DNA of 19,070 nt from positions 1 to 19,070 of the forward strand of contig JAPHUU010000077.1 of the NCBI GenBank assembly GCA_026193555.1, in the 5' to 3' direction. A program made the translations under genes and the position numbers. This DNA is from Rhodanobacter sp. (lineage in GTDB: Bacteria; Pseudomonadota; Gammaproteobacteria; Xanthomonadales; Rhodanobacteraceae). The notes below the pieces were generated by a model. The model made no database searches and was not told the origin of the DNA. It was given only the letters and a program-made list of their open reading frames with translations. Shown here in pieces: positions 1 to 7,325 of the stretch (within the stretch, counting starts at the first letter, position 1; the number at the start of each line of letters is the position of its first letter).

Positions 1-626
1 CACAGCGCCACCGCGGCCATTTCTTCCTGGGTGTGGACGTGCTCGCTCAGTACGCGATACTTGCCGTCGATGACCAGGGTCGGCGTGCCATCCACCTGCC
101 ATTTCTGGATCAGCGCCAGATCGCTTTTCATCTTCGCGGTGGTCTGCTCGGAGGTTGCGATGCGCATGAAGTCGGCACGATTGACACCCTGGCGGGCGTA
201 AAAGTCGGCCAGCTCGTCCATCGATGCGAGCGGGTAGTGTTCGTCAAACTTTGCCGTGAACAGCTGCAGGTGGGTGCGATCGACCACGCCCAGTCGTTTC
301 GCCGCATAGAAGGCGCGGGCATACGGCAGCCACGCCTCACTGAACGGAGCAGGCATCAACTTGAAGTCGACTCCTGCAGGCAGCTCCTTGCGCAGCCGTT
401 CCGCGATCGGCGCGAAGTGTGCGCAGTGGATGCAGCCGTAGGAAAACACCTCGACCATTTCCACCTTGCCGGTGTCGCTGTAACGCTGATGCGGCCCGGG
501 CAGGGTCACATACTGGTTGCCTTCGGTGTAGGGCGCCGCGCTGCTGGACTGGGCGCTGCAGGCACTGGTCAGCAGCAGGCCAGCCAGCAAGGTGAGCATG
601 TGCAGACGGGCAAATCGCTTCAACAT
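1..626 (-). CDS. dsbA: DsbA-type thiol:disulfide oxidoreductase, probable lipoprotein (3' end outside window)
   Basis: This periplasmic thioredoxin-fold protein should introduce disulfide bonds into exported proteins. The ATG is at 626-624, with a purine-rich GAAGAG stretch upstream. 208 residues are visible and the C-terminus is cut by the window edge. Residues 1-22 form a signal peptide ending LTSAC; Cys23 may be lipidated, but Thr at -3 is atypical, so signal peptidase I cleavage is also possible. The active site is C65-I-H-C68 after the beta strand VEMVEVFSYG, and a cis-Pro motif (GTPTLVIDGKYRV) lies near the visible end. The dipeptide I-H differs from the usual P-H. It is the distal gene of a probable operon, 63 bp after the second DsbA gene. 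The fold and role are confident; the exact substrate range is unknown. Confidence 0.9.
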   Translation of the reverse strand, partial: MLKRFARLHMLTLLAGLLLTSACSAQSSSAAPYTEGNQYVTLPGPHQRYSDTGKVEMVEVFSYGCIHCAHFAPIAERLRKELPAGVDFKLMPAPFSEAWLPYARAFYAAKRLGVVDRTHLQLFTAKFDEHYPLASMDELADFYARQGVNRADFMRIATSEQTTAKMKSDLALIQKWQVDGTPTLVIDGKYRVLSEHVHTQEEMAAVAL

Positions 627-689
627 GGGGCTTCTCTTCGCTGGTGCGGCGGTGGTTCGCCCGTGGACCATGGCCCACTGGCGATCGGT

Positions 690-1565
690 TTACTTGCCGG
701 CGGCTTCCTTCGCCACCAGCCACTGGGTCAGTTCGATGGTCTGGGCGTAGCCGCCAGTGGTGCTTGGGCCGAAGCGGTACTTGCCGTTGACGATCATGGT
801 CGGCGTGCCTTCCACGCCGTAGGCCTTCACCAGGTCGTCCGCGCGCTTCATCTTGGTGTTGACGGTGAACGAGTTGGCGACAGCGACGAATTCCTTCGGG
901 TCGACGCCGTACTTGGCGTAGAACTTGGCCATGTCGTCAATCGTCGGCCATGCCCCGTGTGGCTTCGGCTTGCCGGCAGACAGATCGTAAGTCGCCAGTT
1001 CACCGGTTTTCCAGGTGGCATCGAACATCGCGTCCTGGGTCTTGTCGACCACACCCAGTGCCTGCGCTGCATAGAACGCACGCTGGTAGAGCGGCCAGTT
1101 CTCGTCGGGACGGAACGCGGCCGGCAGATAGTTCATCACCGCGTTCGATGGCAGGCTCTTGGCGATCCGGTCGGCGGTGGTGTGGAACGCGTTGCACGCC
1201 GGGCAGGCATAGGAAAATACCTCGGTCACCTCGATCTTGCCGGGGTGGCTGGTCGGCTGCGCCGGCTCGATCAGAAAGTAGTTCTTGCCTTCAACCCATT
1301 TGCCGTTGTCGACGAAGGGGGCTGCGGGCGGGGGCGTCGGTTGGGATGCCGTGGTCCCGCTGGCCACCGGTGCTGTGCTGGCGGCGGTTGCCGGTGCGGG
1401 GCTGGTGGTCGCCGGGGTCGGGCTGCTGGCGACGGCTGCCGTTGTCGTCGACGTGGTGTCGCTTGCAGCGGGTGCGGCGGACTGGGCAGTGCTGTTGCCA
1501 TTGTCATGGCTGCACGCGGCGAGCGCGAGCAGGGTGGCACACAGGATCGGCAGACGCTTCAACAT
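690..1565 (-). CDS. dsbA: DsbA-type thiol:disulfide oxidoreductase lipoprotein with long Ala/Pro/Thr linker
   Basis: This is the second DsbA paralogue, 291 residues. The start is the ATG at 1565-1563, preceded six bases away by GAGG (1572-1575); a longer frame reaching to 1628 lacks this support and would bury the signal peptide. A clear lipobox (LAAC, Cys18) predicts lipid anchoring. Residues about 19-85 are a low-complexity Ser/Ala/Thr/Pro linker, which explains the length compared with roughly 190-210 residues for ordinary DsbA. The thioredoxin-like domain follows, with active site C121-P-A-C124 and a cis-Pro motif (EGTPTMIVNGKYRFG). The linker probably lets the catalytic domain reach away from the membrane; this is inference. 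It lies between cytochrome c4 and the other DsbA gene, all on one strand with gaps near 65 bp. Confidence 0.93.
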   Translation of the reverse strand: MLKRLPILCATLLALAACSHDNGNSTAQSAAPAASDTTSTTTAAVASSPTPATTSPAPATAASTAPVASGTTASQPTPPPAAPFVDNGKWVEGKNYFLIEPAQPTSHPGKIEVTEVFSYACPACNAFHTTADRIAKSLPSNAVMNYLPAAFRPDENWPLYQRAFYAAQALGVVDKTQDAMFDATWKTGELATYDLSAGKPKPHGAWPTIDDMAKFYAKYGVDPKEFVAVANSFTVNTKMKRADDLVKAYGVEGTPTMIVNGKYRFGPSTTGGYAQTIELTQWLVAKEAAGK

Positions 1566-1631
1566 GGCAAACCTCGACGGAGTGGTGCGTAAAACCGACA
1601 GCGCCGACACTTGAGGTCGGCGCATCATCGA

Positions 1632-2420
1632 TCAGGGTGCGGCGGCGGCCGGCGGGTTGTCGGTGCTGTGCAGGCCTTCGACGTAGCTGGCCAGCGCGGC
1701 GATGTCGTCGCCAGTCAGCTTGCTGGCGATCGAGGGCATGATTTGCGCACGCCCATCGTCGCCCCATTTGGTGCCGTCGTGCCAGGCCTTCAGTGTCGCC
1801 TGGACATACCCTGCGTGCTGGCCGGCCAGCTGCGGATAGATCGCGCCCGGGTTGCCGCGTCCATTGATGCTGTGACAGGCCATGCAGGCGGGGATGCCAC
1901 GCTTGAGGTCGCCCTGACGGAACAGCTTCTCACCGTGCTCGACCAGCGCCTGATCGGCGACGCCGGGCACTGAGGTCTTGCTGGCGAAATAGGCGCCGAC
2001 ATTGTGCATGTCCTGCTCGGACAGCGATGCGGCCATGCCGGACATGATCGGGTTCGCACGCTTGCCGGATTTGAAATCGTTCAGCTGGCGCACGATGTAT
2101 TGCGCGCTCTGGCCCGCAAGTTTGGGAAACTGCGGATTGGTCGAGTTGCCGTCCATGCCGTGGCAGGCGCCACAGACTGCGGCCTTGGCCTGACCCGCCG
2201 TGGCGTCGCCCGGCTTCAGCGCGTCGGCCACTGTCGGGGCAGCCACCGGGGCGGGCGCCACCGTGGTTGCCGCCGCCGGGGTGACGGCGGTGCTGGCCGC
2301 AGCGGGCGCCGCTTCCGGCTGGGCGTCTTGTGCCATCAGCGCGCCGGCGGACAGTGCAAACACGAGGGCGACGGCGGACCCCAGAACAGCAGGCCGAAAA
2401 CCAGCGGACCGAAAACTCAT
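1632..2420 (-). CDS. dihaem cytochrome c4
   Basis: This is a periplasmic dihaem electron carrier of the cytochrome c4 family, which passes electrons towards terminal oxidases. The protein has 262 residues. Residues 1-30 are a signal peptide (ending ALMA-Q), and residues about 31-66 are an Ala/Pro/Thr/Val-rich segment. Two c-type domains follow, with haem motifs CGACH (83-87) and CMACH (179-183). Likely Met axial ligands are Met126 (NPIMSG) and Met228 (QIMPS). The ATG at 2420-2418 is chosen over one 18 codons upstream because CGGGAG (2429-2434) lies eight bases before it and the signal peptide then begins at the N-terminus. It is the first gene of the minus-strand operon with the two DsbA genes. 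The cc4-dsbA cluster next to engB is familiar from Pseudomonas and Xanthomonas. Confidence 0.93.
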   Translation of the reverse strand: MSFRSAGFRPAVLGSAVALVFALSAGALMAQDAQPEAAPAAASTAVTPAAATTVAPAPVAAPTVADALKPGDATAGQAKAAVCGACHGMDGNSTNPQFPKLAGQSAQYIVRQLNDFKSGKRANPIMSGMAASLSEQDMHNVGAYFASKTSVPGVADQALVEHGEKLFRQGDLKRGIPACMACHSINGRGNPGAIYPQLAGQHAGYVQATLKAWHDGTKWGDDGRAQIMPSIASKLTGDDIAALASYVEGLHSTDNPPAAAAP

Positions 2421-2428
2421 ACACTTGA

Positions 2429-2434
2429 CTCCCG
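2429..2434 (-). promoter_or_regulatory. ribosome binding site of cytochrome c4
   Basis: CGGGAG on the minus strand lies eight bases before the ATG at 2420. It decides between two in-frame ATG codons 54 bases apart. Confidence 0.6.
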
Positions 2435-2497
2435 AGAGACTTGCAAACACTGCCCTGAATTGCAGCCATGACACCTGCAGAAGGCAGAAACCGCAGA

Positions 2498-2527
2498 ATT
2501 ATCCCTTTGCCACCCTAGCTTGGTCAA
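2498..2527 (-). promoter_or_regulatory. sigma70-like promoter of the cytochrome c4-dsbA-dsbA operon
   Basis: On the minus strand, TTGACC (2527-2522) is followed after 18 bases by GATAAT (2503-2498). Each box matches the consensus in five of six positions. Transcription would begin near 2491, giving a leader of about 70 nt before the cytochrome c4 ATG. The -35 box lies only 9 bp from the divergent engB start codon, so the two transcription units share this short region. Confidence 0.6.
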
Positions 2528-2536
2528 ACCATTCCC

Positions 2537-3169
2537 ATGTCGAATCCCCTGCAAGGCGCGCAGTTTGTGCTCGCTGCCCATCGCATCAGCCAGTTGCCAG
2601 CCGATCAAGGCGCCGAGGTGGCGTTCGCCGGACGCTCCAACGCCGGCAAATCCAGCGCGTTGAACGCTCTGACCGGCCACAAGGGCCTGGCGCGTACCTC
2701 CAAGACCCCCGGACGCACCCAGCAGATGGTCGCGTTCAGCCTGCCGACGCCCGATGTGCGCCTGATCGACCTGCCCGGCTACGGCTATGCCAAGGTGCCG
2801 TTGGAGATGCGCGAGCACTGGAAGCTGGAGATCGATGCCTACCTGCATCAGCGCCGCAGCCTGCGCGGGCTGATCCTGATCGTCGACATCCGTCATCCAC
2901 TGAAGGAGTTCGACCGGCTGATGCTGGAGTTCTGCTTCGCCACCCAGCTGCCTTGCCATCTGCTGCTGACCAAGGCCGACAAGCTCTCGCGCGGCCAGGC
3001 CACCCAGGCGCTGGCGGTCCTGCGCAAGCAGTTCGCGGCGGAAGAGTTGCATGCCACCGCGCAGGTGTTCTCCTCCTCGGCGGGAACCGGCGTGGAGGAG
3101 GCGCGTCAGGCGGTGATGACGCTGCTGGCGCGGCCGCGCGAGGGCGCGCACCAGGAACGCGAACGCTGA
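2537..3169 (+). CDS. engB: ribosome biogenesis GTPase EngB (YihA/YsxC)
   Basis: This is an essential-type small GTPase of the TrmE-Era-EngA-EngB superfamily that helps assemble the 50S ribosomal subunit in the cytoplasm. The protein has 210 residues, the usual family length. Visible motifs in order: G1 P-loop GRSNAGKS (32-39), G2 region with T57-P-G, G3 DLPG with the EngB-typical GYGYAK (78-86), G4 TKAD (145-148) and G5 SSA (about 179-181). The N-terminus has the typical AFAGRSNAGKSS context. No clear Shine-Dalgarno sequence precedes the ATG, and the -35 box of the divergent cytochrome promoter sits just upstream. It diverges from the cytochrome c4 operon and converges on the msrC-like gene. 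The identification is firm. Confidence 0.97.
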   Translation: MSNPLQGAQFVLAAHRISQLPADQGAEVAFAGRSNAGKSSALNALTGHKGLARTSKTPGRTQQMVAFSLPTPDVRLIDLPGYGYAKVPLEMREHWKLEIDAYLHQRRSLRGLILIVDIRHPLKEFDRLMLEFCFATQLPCHLLLTKADKLSRGQATQALAVLRKQFAAEELHATAQVFSSSAGTGVEEARQAVMTLLARPREGAHQERER

Positions 3170-3237
3170 GGGGCTTCGGTTGGCGAGGGACTTCCCGTGG
3201 CCGTGGGAGCGACGCCCGCCGTTCCCGCCCAGGCCGG

Positions 3238-3729
3238 TCAACCGCGCACGGATTCCATGAAGACGGCACACAGCGCCTGCATTCCGGCCCGGTCATCCTC
3301 GTCGAAGCGGTCGGTGACCGGGCTGTCCACGTCCCATACACCGAGCAGGCTGCCGTCGGCCTTGATCAGCGGTACCACGATCTCCGATTGCGAGGCGGCG
3401 TCGCAGGCGATGTGACCGGCGAACGCATTGACGTCCCTCACCAGCTGGGTCTGCCGGCTCTGCGCGGCGGTGCCGCAGACGCCGCGACCCAGGGCGATGC
3501 GGATGCACGCCGGCTTGCCCTGGAACGGGCCGACCACCAGCTCGCTGCCGTCGAACAGATAGAAGCCGGCCCAGTTCACCTGCGCCAGGCTGTGATAGAT
3601 CAGCGCGCCGAAATTTGCCGCGTTGGCGATCAGGTCGCGCTCGCCGGCAAGCAGGCCACGTGCCTGTTGCAGCAGGTCGGCGTAATGCTCTTGTTTGGTG
3701 GCGTAGCTTTGCGGTGTCAGTTCGAACAT
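3238..3729 (-). CDS. msrC: free methionine-(R)-sulfoxide reductase (GAF domain, fRMsr)
   Basis: This cytoplasmic single-GAF-domain enzyme reduces free methionine-(R)-sulfoxide to methionine with thioredoxin as electron donor, an oxidative-stress repair step. The protein has 163 residues and covers the complete family length. Motifs seen: NWAGFYL (52-58), the segment GKPACIRI...GRGVCGTA, and NAFAGHIACDAASQSEIVVP. The three conserved cysteines are C75, C85 and C109; the 10- and 24-residue spacings are those of the catalytic and resolving cysteines I recall for E. coli YebR/MsrC (84, 94, 118). Single gene, divergent from bioD and convergent with engB. Many databases label such proteins only as GAF domain proteins; the cysteine triad makes the enzymatic call strong. 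Confidence 0.93.
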   Translation of the reverse strand: MFELTPQSYATKQEHYADLLQQARGLLAGERDLIANAANFGALIYHSLAQVNWAGFYLFDGSELVVGPFQGKPACIRIALGRGVCGTAAQSRQTQLVRDVNAFAGHIACDAASQSEIVVPLIKADGSLLGVWDVDSPVTDRFDEDDRAGMQALCAVFMESVRG

Positions 3730-3800
3730 GGGCCTGATCCGGACGCAAAGATCCTATTATGCGCTGTGCCATCCGGCGCAGTGCCAAAGGCTTCAACGTC

Positions 3801-3854
3801 ATGAACAACACATCACCACTTGATCACCTGGCGTGCGGAGCGGGCGTTGTCTGA
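3801..3854 (+). other. possible 17-codon leader ORF overlapping the bioD start
   Basis: An ATG at 3801, ten bases after AAAGG (3786-3790), opens a 17-codon frame ending at TGA 3852-3854. It overlaps the proposed TTG start of bioD (3847) by eight bases in another frame. It could be a translationally coupled leader peptide, the relic of an old bioD start after an indel, or chance. Only the sequence arrangement supports it. Confidence 0.2.
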
Positions 3855-4569
3855 GCTCGGCGGCGCCGTTTTCATCGCCGGTACGGACACCGGCATCGGC
3901 AAGACCCACGCGGCCTGCGCGCTGCTGCATGCATTGCGCGCGGCCGGTCACCGCGCCTGTGGCATGAAGCCCGTCGCCAGCGGCTGCCACGCGACGCCGG
4001 ACGGTTTGCGCAATGAGGACGCGCTGGCCTTGCAGGCCGCCAGCAGCCAGGGCGTGCCGTATCCGCTGATCAATCCGGTGGCCCTGCGCGCGCCGTTGTC
4101 GCCGCACCTGGCGGCGGCCAGGGATGGCGTGCAAATTTCGCTGGCTCCGATGCAGGCCGCTTTCGAGTCATTGCGTGCCGGCCACCAGCGGGTGGTGGTG
4201 GAAGGCGTGGGCGGCTGGCTGGTGCCGCTGGCACCGGGGCTGTTCGCGGCGGACATCGCGAAGCAGTGGCAGCTGCCGGTGATCCTGGTCGTCGGGCTGC
4301 GGCTGGGCTGTCTCAATCATGCCCTGCTCACGGTGCGGGCGATCGAGGCTGACGGTTGCCGCCTGCTGGGCTGGATCGGCAACTGCATCGATCCTGACAT
4401 GGCGGCGCTGGAGGAAAATCTGGCGACGCTCGGCGAGCTGTTGCCGGCGCCCTGTCTGGGTGTGTTGCCCCACGCGGTGGCGCCGCCGCAAGCTGCGTCG
4501 GCCTTGCATCAGGCCATGGCTGCGCTGAATGGAGCGCAGGTCATCAGGCCGGCATCACGCGGACTGTGA
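3847..4569 (+). CDS. bioD: dethiobiotin synthetase BioD
   Basis: This cytoplasmic enzyme makes dethiobiotin from 7,8-diaminopelargonic acid, CO2 and ATP, the penultimate step of biotin synthesis. From TTG at 3847 the protein has 240 residues. Motifs: P-loop GTDTGIGKT (12-20), KPVASG (41-46, carbamate-site lysine), EGVGGWLVPL (119-128) and LVVGLRLGCLNHALLT (147-162). No ATG or GTG exists in frame upstream of the P-loop. TTG 3847 has GGAG (3837-3840) six bases before it and puts the P-loop near the N-terminus as expected; TTG 3820 is the alternative and adds nine residues. An overlapping short ATG frame lies upstream. No other bio gene is in the window, and a gene of unknown function follows after 43 bp. 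The function is firm, the start less so. Confidence 0.95.
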   Translation: MSELGGAVFIAGTDTGIGKTHAACALLHALRAAGHRACGMKPVASGCHATPDGLRNEDALALQAASSQGVPYPLINPVALRAPLSPHLAAARDGVQISLAPMQAAFESLRAGHQRVVVEGVGGWLVPLAPGLFAADIAKQWQLPVILVVGLRLGCLNHALLTVRAIEADGCRLLGWIGNCIDPDMAALEENLATLGELLPAPCLGVLPHAVAPPQAASALHQAMAALNGAQVIRPASRGL

Positions 4570-4601
4570 TTCGATCACTCTGCGACACGATCCCGTCGCT
4601 C

Positions 4602-4608
4602 AGGGAGG
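4602..4608 (+). promoter_or_regulatory. ribosome binding site of the 115-residue unknown gene
   Basis: AGGGAGG lies four bases before the ATG at 4613. It rejects the longer frame that begins inside bioD at 4529. Confidence 0.65.
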
Positions 4609-4612
4609 CAAC

Positions 4613-4960
4613 ATGGCTCGCAACCACTACTATCTTTCGATCGCCGATATCACCCAGGCACGCGGTGACGACCCGCGCTTTGCATGGGATGGCGTCGGCC
4701 CGGACGATTTCGCCACCGCGCTACAGCAGGCCTTGCGCCACGACGACCTGTTCCAGCGCTGGCGTGCCGCGCAGCCCGATCCGGATGCGGTGGACACCCA
4801 GCTGGCCATGATCGACCCGCAGGCCCGGGTGGATGCCCGGGTTGTCGACCTGCACACCGAGGTGGATCTGGTCACCGACCTGCCGATGAGCGTGGTGCGA
4901 CAGCGGCTTCTGCTGTTGATCGGCCGCGCATGGCAGTTACGCGACCTGCGAGCTGCCTGA
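4613..4960 (+). CDS. conserved-looking protein of unknown function, 115 residues
   Basis: I do not recognise a family. The start is ATG 4613, with a strong Shine-Dalgarno (4602-4608). The protein is soluble, has no signal peptide or membrane segment, and is acidic in the middle. It begins MARNHYYLSIADI, then has an Asp/Gln-rich predicted helical stretch (30-53, DDFATALQQALRHDDLFQRW), a Pro/Asp-rich turn (54-62), and two further segments (63-92 and 93-113) ending in a Leu/Arg-rich helix. The order helix-turn-helix-helix suggests a small all-alpha or alpha/beta protein. It follows bioD on the same strand after 43 bp and could be co-transcribed, which is not evidence of a biotin role. Coding is supported by the ribosome binding site, the high third-position GC and the fit between neighbours. 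Confidence 0.75.
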   Translation: MARNHYYLSIADITQARGDDPRFAWDGVGPDDFATALQQALRHDDLFQRWRAAQPDPDAVDTQLAMIDPQARVDARVVDLHTEVDLVTDLPMSVVRQRLLLLIGRAWQLRDLRAA

Positions 4961-5027
4961 ACCGTCCTGCGGGAAGTATTGCGGCATCCACGGAAAGATG
5001 GGGTGCTTGGAAAAACCCTTCCGGTAT

Positions 5028-5062
5028 GGGTACAGTCGGAGGTCAACGACCTCTCCGTACCC
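5028..5062 (+). other. hairpin in the leader of the M3 peptidase gene
   Basis: GGGTAC (5028-5033) pairs with GTACCC (5057-5062), and inside it GAGGT (5039-5043) pairs with ACCTC (5049-5053) around the loop CAACG. The inner stem extends to GG/CC across a bulged T, and AGTC is unpaired on one side. It ends 29 bases before the ATG at 5092. It may be a leader structure, an operator, or an end signal for the upstream gene; there is no T-run after it. Confidence 0.4.
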
Positions 5063-5080
5063 GACCACGGACAACTACCT

Positions 5081-5086
5081 GGGGGA
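5081..5086 (+). promoter_or_regulatory. ribosome binding site of the M3 peptidase
   Basis: GGGGGA ends five bases before the ATG at 5092. It selects this start over upstream in-frame codons that would place the lipoprotein signal deep inside the protein. Confidence 0.6.
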
Positions 5087-5091
5087 ACCCG

Positions 5092-7290
5092 ATGCTTCGT
5101 CTCCGCTTGATCGTGATCGCCACCACCGTGGCATTGGCCGCCTGTTCGCAGCAGCCAAACAGCACCTCCACCGCACCGTCATCGACCGCCTCCGTGGCTG
5201 CCGCATCGGCCACCTCCGCCATGACCAGCAACCCGTTCTTCCAGGCCAGCACGCTGCCATTCCAGGCGCCGCCGTTCGACAAGATCACCGACGCCGACTA
5301 CCAGCCCGCGATCGAGGAGGGCATGAAGCGGCAGCTGGCCGAGATCGAGAAGATCGCCGACAACCCGGATGCGCCGACCTTCGACAACACCTATGTGGCG
5401 ATGGAGAAATCCGGCGCCATGCTGAGTCGCGTGATGATGGTATTCGGCGCAGTGACCAGCGCCAACACCGACGACGCGCTGCAGAAAGTGCAGCAGGAAG
5501 AAGCGCCGAGACTGGCGGCGCATCGCGATGCGATCTATCTCAACAACAAGCTGTTCCAGCGTGTCGAGGCGATCTACAACCAGCGCGGCACGCTCAAGCT
5601 CGACCCGGAATCGGCGCGCCTGGTCGAGGTGGTCTACAAGAACTTCGTGCATGCCGGTGCCAAGCTGTCCGACGCCGACAAGGCGAAGCTGAAGGATCTG
5701 AACAAGCAGGAGTCCACCCTCAGCACCGCCTTCACCAACAAGCTGCTGGCCGCGACCAAGGCCGCAGCACCGGTGTTCGACGACAAGGCCCAGCTGGCCG
5801 GGCTGTCCGATACCGAACTCGCCGCGGCGGCCCGGGCCGGCAAGGATCGCAAGCTGGACGGCAAGTACGTGCTGCCTCTGCAGAACACCACCCAGCAGCC
5901 CGAGCTGCAGGATCTGAGCGATCGCGACAGCCGCCAGAAGCTGTTCGAGGCGTCATGGAACCGCGCCGAGCAGGGCGACGCCAACGATACCCGCAAGACG
6001 ATCGAGGAACTGGCAAAGATCCGCGCCGAACAGGCCAAGCTGCTCGGCTTCCCGAACTACGCGGCGTGGAAGCTGGACGACCAGATGGCGAAGACGCCGG
6101 AGACGGCGCTCAAGTTCATGCAGCAGCTGGTGCCGGCGGCCACGGCTCGCGCCGAACGCGAGGCGAAGGATATCCAGGCACAGATCGACAAGGATCAGAA
6201 GGCGCTGAAGCAGCCCAGCTTCAAGCTGCAGCCATGGGACTGGAACTACTACGCCGAACAGGTGCGCAAGGCGAAGTACGACCTGGATGAGAACCAGATC
6301 AAGCCGTACTTCGAGTTGAACGACGTGCTGCAAAACGGTGTGTTCTATGCCGCGAATCAGCTGTACGGACTGACCTTCAAGGAACGCAAGGACATTCCGG
6401 TGTACCAGCCGGACGTGCGCGTGTACGAGGTGTTCGACAAGGACGGCAAGTCGCTGGCGCTGTTCTACACCGACTACTTCAAGCGCGACAACAAGGGTGG
6501 CGGCGCCTGGATGGACAATCTGGTGGCGCAATCGAAGCTGCTCGGCACCAAGCCGGTGATCTTCAACGTCACCAACTTCACCAAGCCGGCCGCTGGCCAG
6601 CCTGCCTTGTTGTCGTTCGACGACGTGATCACGATGTTCCACGAGTTCGGCCATGCGCTGCACGGCATGTTCGCCGACGAGCAGTACCCGACCCTGTCCG
6701 GCACCAACACGGCGCGTGACTTCGTCGAGTTCCCGTCGCAGTTCAACGAGCACTGGGCGACCGATCCGAAGGTGTTCGCCCATTACGCGAAGAACTACAA
6801 GACCGGCGAGCCGATGCCGAAGGCGCTGGTCGACAAGATCAAGGCCGCAGGCAAGTTCAACAAGGGCTACGACATGACCGAACTGGTCGGCGCCGCCTTG
6901 CTCGACATGAACTGGCATACCCTGGGTGCGGATGCGCCGCTGCAGGACGCGGACAAGTTCGAGGCCGCCGCCCTGAAGAAGGATCACATCGATCTCAGCT
7001 ACGTGCCGCCGCGCTACCGCTCCAGCTACTTCCAGCACATCTGGGGCAACGGCTACGCGGCCGGTTACTACGCGTATCTGTGGACCGAGATGCTGGCCGA
7101 CGACGCGTTCGTCGACTTCAAGGATCACGGTGGTCTGACCCGCGAGAATGGTGATCGCTTCCGCGCCATGATCCTGTCGCGCGGCAACACCGAGGAGCTG
7201 GCCAGGATGTACAAGGACTGGCGCGGCAAGGAGCCCAGCATCGAGCCGATGCTGGAGAACCGTGGCCTGAAGGAAGCCCCGAAGAAGTAG
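5092..7290 (+). CDS. dcp: M3 family metallopeptidase, peptidyl-dipeptidase Dcp type, exported lipoprotein
   Basis: This zinc peptidase of family M3A (Dcp/oligopeptidase A/thimet group) probably removes C-terminal dipeptides from short peptides. The protein has 732 residues. Residues 1-17 are a signal peptide with lipobox LAAC (Cys18), followed by a Ser/Thr/Ala linker, so it should be periplasmic and lipid-anchored, unlike cytoplasmic E. coli Dcp. The N-terminal helical part (about 45-480) closes over the channel. The zinc site is H517-E-F-G-H521 with third ligand Glu546 in DFVEFPSQ, the M3 spacing of 29 residues. SGTNTARDFVEFPSQFNEHW and the downstream RYRSSYFQHIWGNGYAAGYY segment are typical of Dcp. 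It is monocistronic in appearance; a hairpin lies in its leader and a perfect 16-bp hairpin follows its stop. Dipeptidyl specificity is inferred from family resemblance. Confidence 0.93.
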   Translation: MLRLRLIVIATTVALAACSQQPNSTSTAPSSTASVAAASATSAMTSNPFFQASTLPFQAPPFDKITDADYQPAIEEGMKRQLAEIEKIADNPDAPTFDNTYVAMEKSGAMLSRVMMVFGAVTSANTDDALQKVQQEEAPRLAAHRDAIYLNNKLFQRVEAIYNQRGTLKLDPESARLVEVVYKNFVHAGAKLSDADKAKLKDLNKQESTLSTAFTNKLLAATKAAAPVFDDKAQLAGLSDTELAAAARAGKDRKLDGKYVLPLQNTTQQPELQDLSDRDSRQKLFEASWNRAEQGDANDTRKTIEELAKIRAEQAKLLGFPNYAAWKLDDQMAKTPETALKFMQQLVPAATARAEREAKDIQAQIDKDQKALKQPSFKLQPWDWNYYAEQVRKAKYDLDENQIKPYFELNDVLQNGVFYAANQLYGLTFKERKDIPVYQPDVRVYEVFDKDGKSLALFYTDYFKRDNKGGGAWMDNLVAQSKLLGTKPVIFNVTNFTKPAAGQPALLSFDDVITMFHEFGHALHGMFADEQYPTLSGTNTARDFVEFPSQFNEHWATDPKVFAHYAKNYKTGEPMPKALVDKIKAAGKFNKGYDMTELVGAALLDMNWHTLGADAPLQDADKFEAAALKKDHIDLSYVPPRYRSSYFQHIWGNGYAAGYYAYLWTEMLADDAFVDFKDHGGLTRENGDRFRAMILSRGNTEELARMYKDWRGKEPSIEPMLENRGLKEAPKK

Positions 7291-7325
7291 ATGGCACCCG
7301 TGCCAGACGGCCTCGCTGTCCAGTG

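Noticed and set aside
33..1592. A 519-codon open frame on the plus strand
   Set aside because: It runs antisense through both DsbA genes, which have clear active sites, signal peptides and ribosome binding sites.
3170..3237. GTGGGAGCGACG (3203-3214), resembling the head of dispersed REP-like repeats of related genomes
   Set aside because: The symmetrical partner arm is missing and only one copy is visible, so a repeat element cannot be supported. The gap between the convergent engB and msrC genes shows no clear terminator either.
3755..3761. TATTAT/CATAAT -10-like boxes on both strands between msrC and bioD
   Set aside because: No acceptable -35 box lies at 16-18 bases on either strand, so no promoter is annotated.
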